Assembly (NCBI RefSeq): GCF_905332535.1
Contig: NZ_CAJOCF010000005.1
Location: 1-64,000, forward strand
Origin: Latilactobacillus fragifolii
GTDB taxonomy: Bacteria; Bacillota; Bacilli; Lactobacillales; Lactobacillaceae
Length of the DNA stretch: 64,000 nucleotides
Direction of reading: 5' to 3'
Shown: piece by piece, positions 62,875 to 64,000 of the stretch
Layout: each line of letters begins with the position of its first letter
How positions within the stretch are numbered: the first letter of the stretch is position 1
Program-made: the position numbers and the translations under genes
Notes under the pieces: generated by a model
The model's database searches: none
What the model was told of the DNA's origin: nothing
The model's input: only the letters and a program-made list of their open reading frames with translations

Positions 62875-63194
62875 TGACAAAGGATCAAACGATGATGGTC
62901 TTGATGGTTTTAAAGAAGAAGTTGCAAGGCATTCGATTTTTTAGAGTCGTCGAAGAACTATTTTCGTTGTACATTATTTTTAAATTCTTAACGGCAACTG
63001 ATCAGGTGGATCTTTTAGGAGTGGCGTTTTCTGAAGAACGGGCCATCAGCTTAATGTTATTACTGTTGGTCATCGACTTTAGCCTATCACGGATTCGGTT
63101 AAATTATAAACGCATGGGGCAACAATTAATTGTGACCTTAAAGGATTTAACGGAACAAGAAGCTTTGTTTATTCAACAATTTCAACGGTTCTAG
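62871..63194 (+). CDS. Small two-helix membrane protein of unknown function
   Basis: The protein has 107 residues. Two hydrophobic segments (ELFSLYIIFKFLTA and ISLMLLLLVIDFSL) are separated by an acidic loop. I do not recognise it. AGAAGGAG lies ten bases before the ATG. Translation is coupled to the Nudix gene by a four-base overlap, and the DUF72 gene follows ten bases later. Confidence 0.75.
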   Translation: MMTKDQTMMVLMVLKKKLQGIRFFRVVEELFSLYIIFKFLTATDQVDLLGVAFSEERAISLMLLLLVIDFSLSRIRLNYKRMGQQLIVTLKDLTEQEALFIQQFQRF

Positions 63195-63204
63195 AGGTGC
63201 GGAT

Positions 63205-64000
63205 ATGATTACAATTGGCTTAACCACCTGGTCCGAACATCAGTCACTAATGCCGACCAAAAAGCAATTAACATTAAACGATTATGCCCAGTTTCTACCA
63301 GTCGTCGAAGTCGATAGCTTTTATTATGGCTTACGAGCGCCAACGGTTAGCGCTAACTGGTTGACGCAGGTACCAACTAGTTTTCAATTCATTGTTAAAG
63401 CACACCAGGCAATGACGCGCCAAGAAGACTATTCCGAGTTCACGCGTACTGAAAAAGAATTGTTTGTGCGTTACCGTCAATCGATTGAACCATTGATTGA
63501 AGCTGGTCAATTACAGGCGGTCTTATTTCAGTTTCCGCCATTTTTCCAACTTAATCAGGAAAATAGTCAGTATTTACGGCAAATTCGAATATGGTTACCG
63601 GATGTGCCAATTGCTGTCGAGTTCCGGCATCAATCGTGGTACGATGCCGCCTTTAAGCAACAAATGTACGCCTTTTTGCACCAGTTAAACATGACACACG
63701 TTATCACAGACGAGGCGCAAACCCCAACCAACAGTGTGCCGTTTGAACCGGTTGTCACCAATTCGGCGTTTGCAATGTTGCGCTTGCATGGCCGCAATAT
63801 GGCCGGCTGGCAAAACCCAGGGGCGCAATGGCGCAAGCAGCGAACGCTGTATCGTTATCGTCAAGATGAATTACAATTTTTTGTAGCTGCTGTTCGGCAG
63901 ATTGAAAATCAAGCGGAACAAGTTGCTGTCATTTTTAACAATAATTCTGGTGGAGATGCTGCGGATAATGCTTTGCAATTACAACAATTACTTGGACTAG
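63205..64000 (+). CDS. DUF72 family protein, 3' end cut off by the window
   Basis: At least 265 residues read MITIGLTTWSEHQSLMP... with the family blocks VVEVDSFYYGLRAP, VLFQFPPFF and AVEFRHQSWY. The C-terminal VIFNNNSGGDAADNA segment is near the expected end. It is TIM-barrel-like (YecE/YunF), and its function is not established. GAGGTGCGG precedes the ATG. The frame is open to the last base. Confidence 0.92.
   Translation, partial: MITIGLTTWSEHQSLMPTKKQLTLNDYAQFLPVVEVDSFYYGLRAPTVSANWLTQVPTSFQFIVKAHQAMTRQEDYSEFTRTEKELFVRYRQSIEPLIEAGQLQAVLFQFPPFFQLNQENSQYLRQIRIWLPDVPIAVEFRHQSWYDAAFKQQMYAFLHQLNMTHVITDEAQTPTNSVPFEPVVTNSAFAMLRLHGRNMAGWQNPGAQWRKQRTLYRYRQDELQFFVAAVRQIENQAEQVAVIFNNNSGGDAADNALQLQQLLGL

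Overview
The window is a stretch of chromosome from a low-GC Gram-positive bacterium of the family Lactobacillaceae. The best guess is Latilactobacillus (the sakei/curvatus group). This rests on codon use and GC content (roughly 40%), the GGAGG-type ribosome binding sites, the gene order dnaX-ybaB-recR-yaaL-tmk-darA-holB-yabA-rsmI, and a flavin-based extracellular electron transfer (EET) locus. The species is an inference; the family is well supported. I saw no insertion sequence, prophage, CRISPR array or replication origin.

Layout. 1-130: end of an rRNA operon (partial 5S rRNA and terminator). 160-3250: thioredoxin, a Bcr/CflA drug exporter and a two-gene ThrE-type amino-acid exporter. 3250-3470: a free-standing structured small RNA of unclear family. 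3500-6130: an AT-rich accessory patch with an XRE regulator, paired operator-like sites and two lipoproteins. 6300-9070: cystine importer TcyP with a CoA-disulfide-reductase-like enzyme. 9270-11300: an NlpC/P60 wall hydrolase and a protein with a histone-H1-like lysine tail. 12290-17610: L-serine dehydratase, OPT peptide transporter, a stand-alone PqqD-like protein and a C69 dipeptidase in one operon. 17690-20120: YitT, a DUF2187 protein, a HAD phosphatase and tRNA-Thr. 20170-26540: the EET locus, with ndh2-eetA-eetB-dmkB on the minus strand and pplA-dmkA on the plus strand. 26550-35840: rpmG-secE-nusG, rplK-rplA and rplJ-rplL. These are interrupted by a lipase-like gene and, on the minus strand, by purine salvage genes (ade and its permease) and ackA. 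36038-39700: mprF, a methyltransferase and a small membrane protein. 39850-48010: tadA, SRP RNA and the dnaX-to-thioesterase housekeeping run. 48110-52280: asparaginase, THF riboswitch-folT, and tsaB-rimI-tsaD. 52490-56290: helD and T-box-trpS. 56400-64000: MATE pump with a lipoprotein nuclease, pentapeptide protein, DHFR-like reductase, a HExxH protein with a sirtuin and chorismate mutase, Nudix, and a DUF72 gene cut by the window end.

How the genes fit together. The EET genes form a respiration-like module. Ndh2 would pass electrons from NADH to a demethylmenaquinone derivative built by DmkA and DmkB. EetA and EetB would pass them on to the flavinylated lipoprotein PplA. The flavinyltransferase gene fmnB (ApbE family), usual in such loci, is not in the window, so PplA flavinylation would have to be done by an enzyme encoded elsewhere. 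The serine dehydratase/peptide transport/dipeptidase operon fits growth on peptides and serine. RNA-based control is frequent: an L10 leader, a THF riboswitch, a Trp T-box and the unclassified small RNA.
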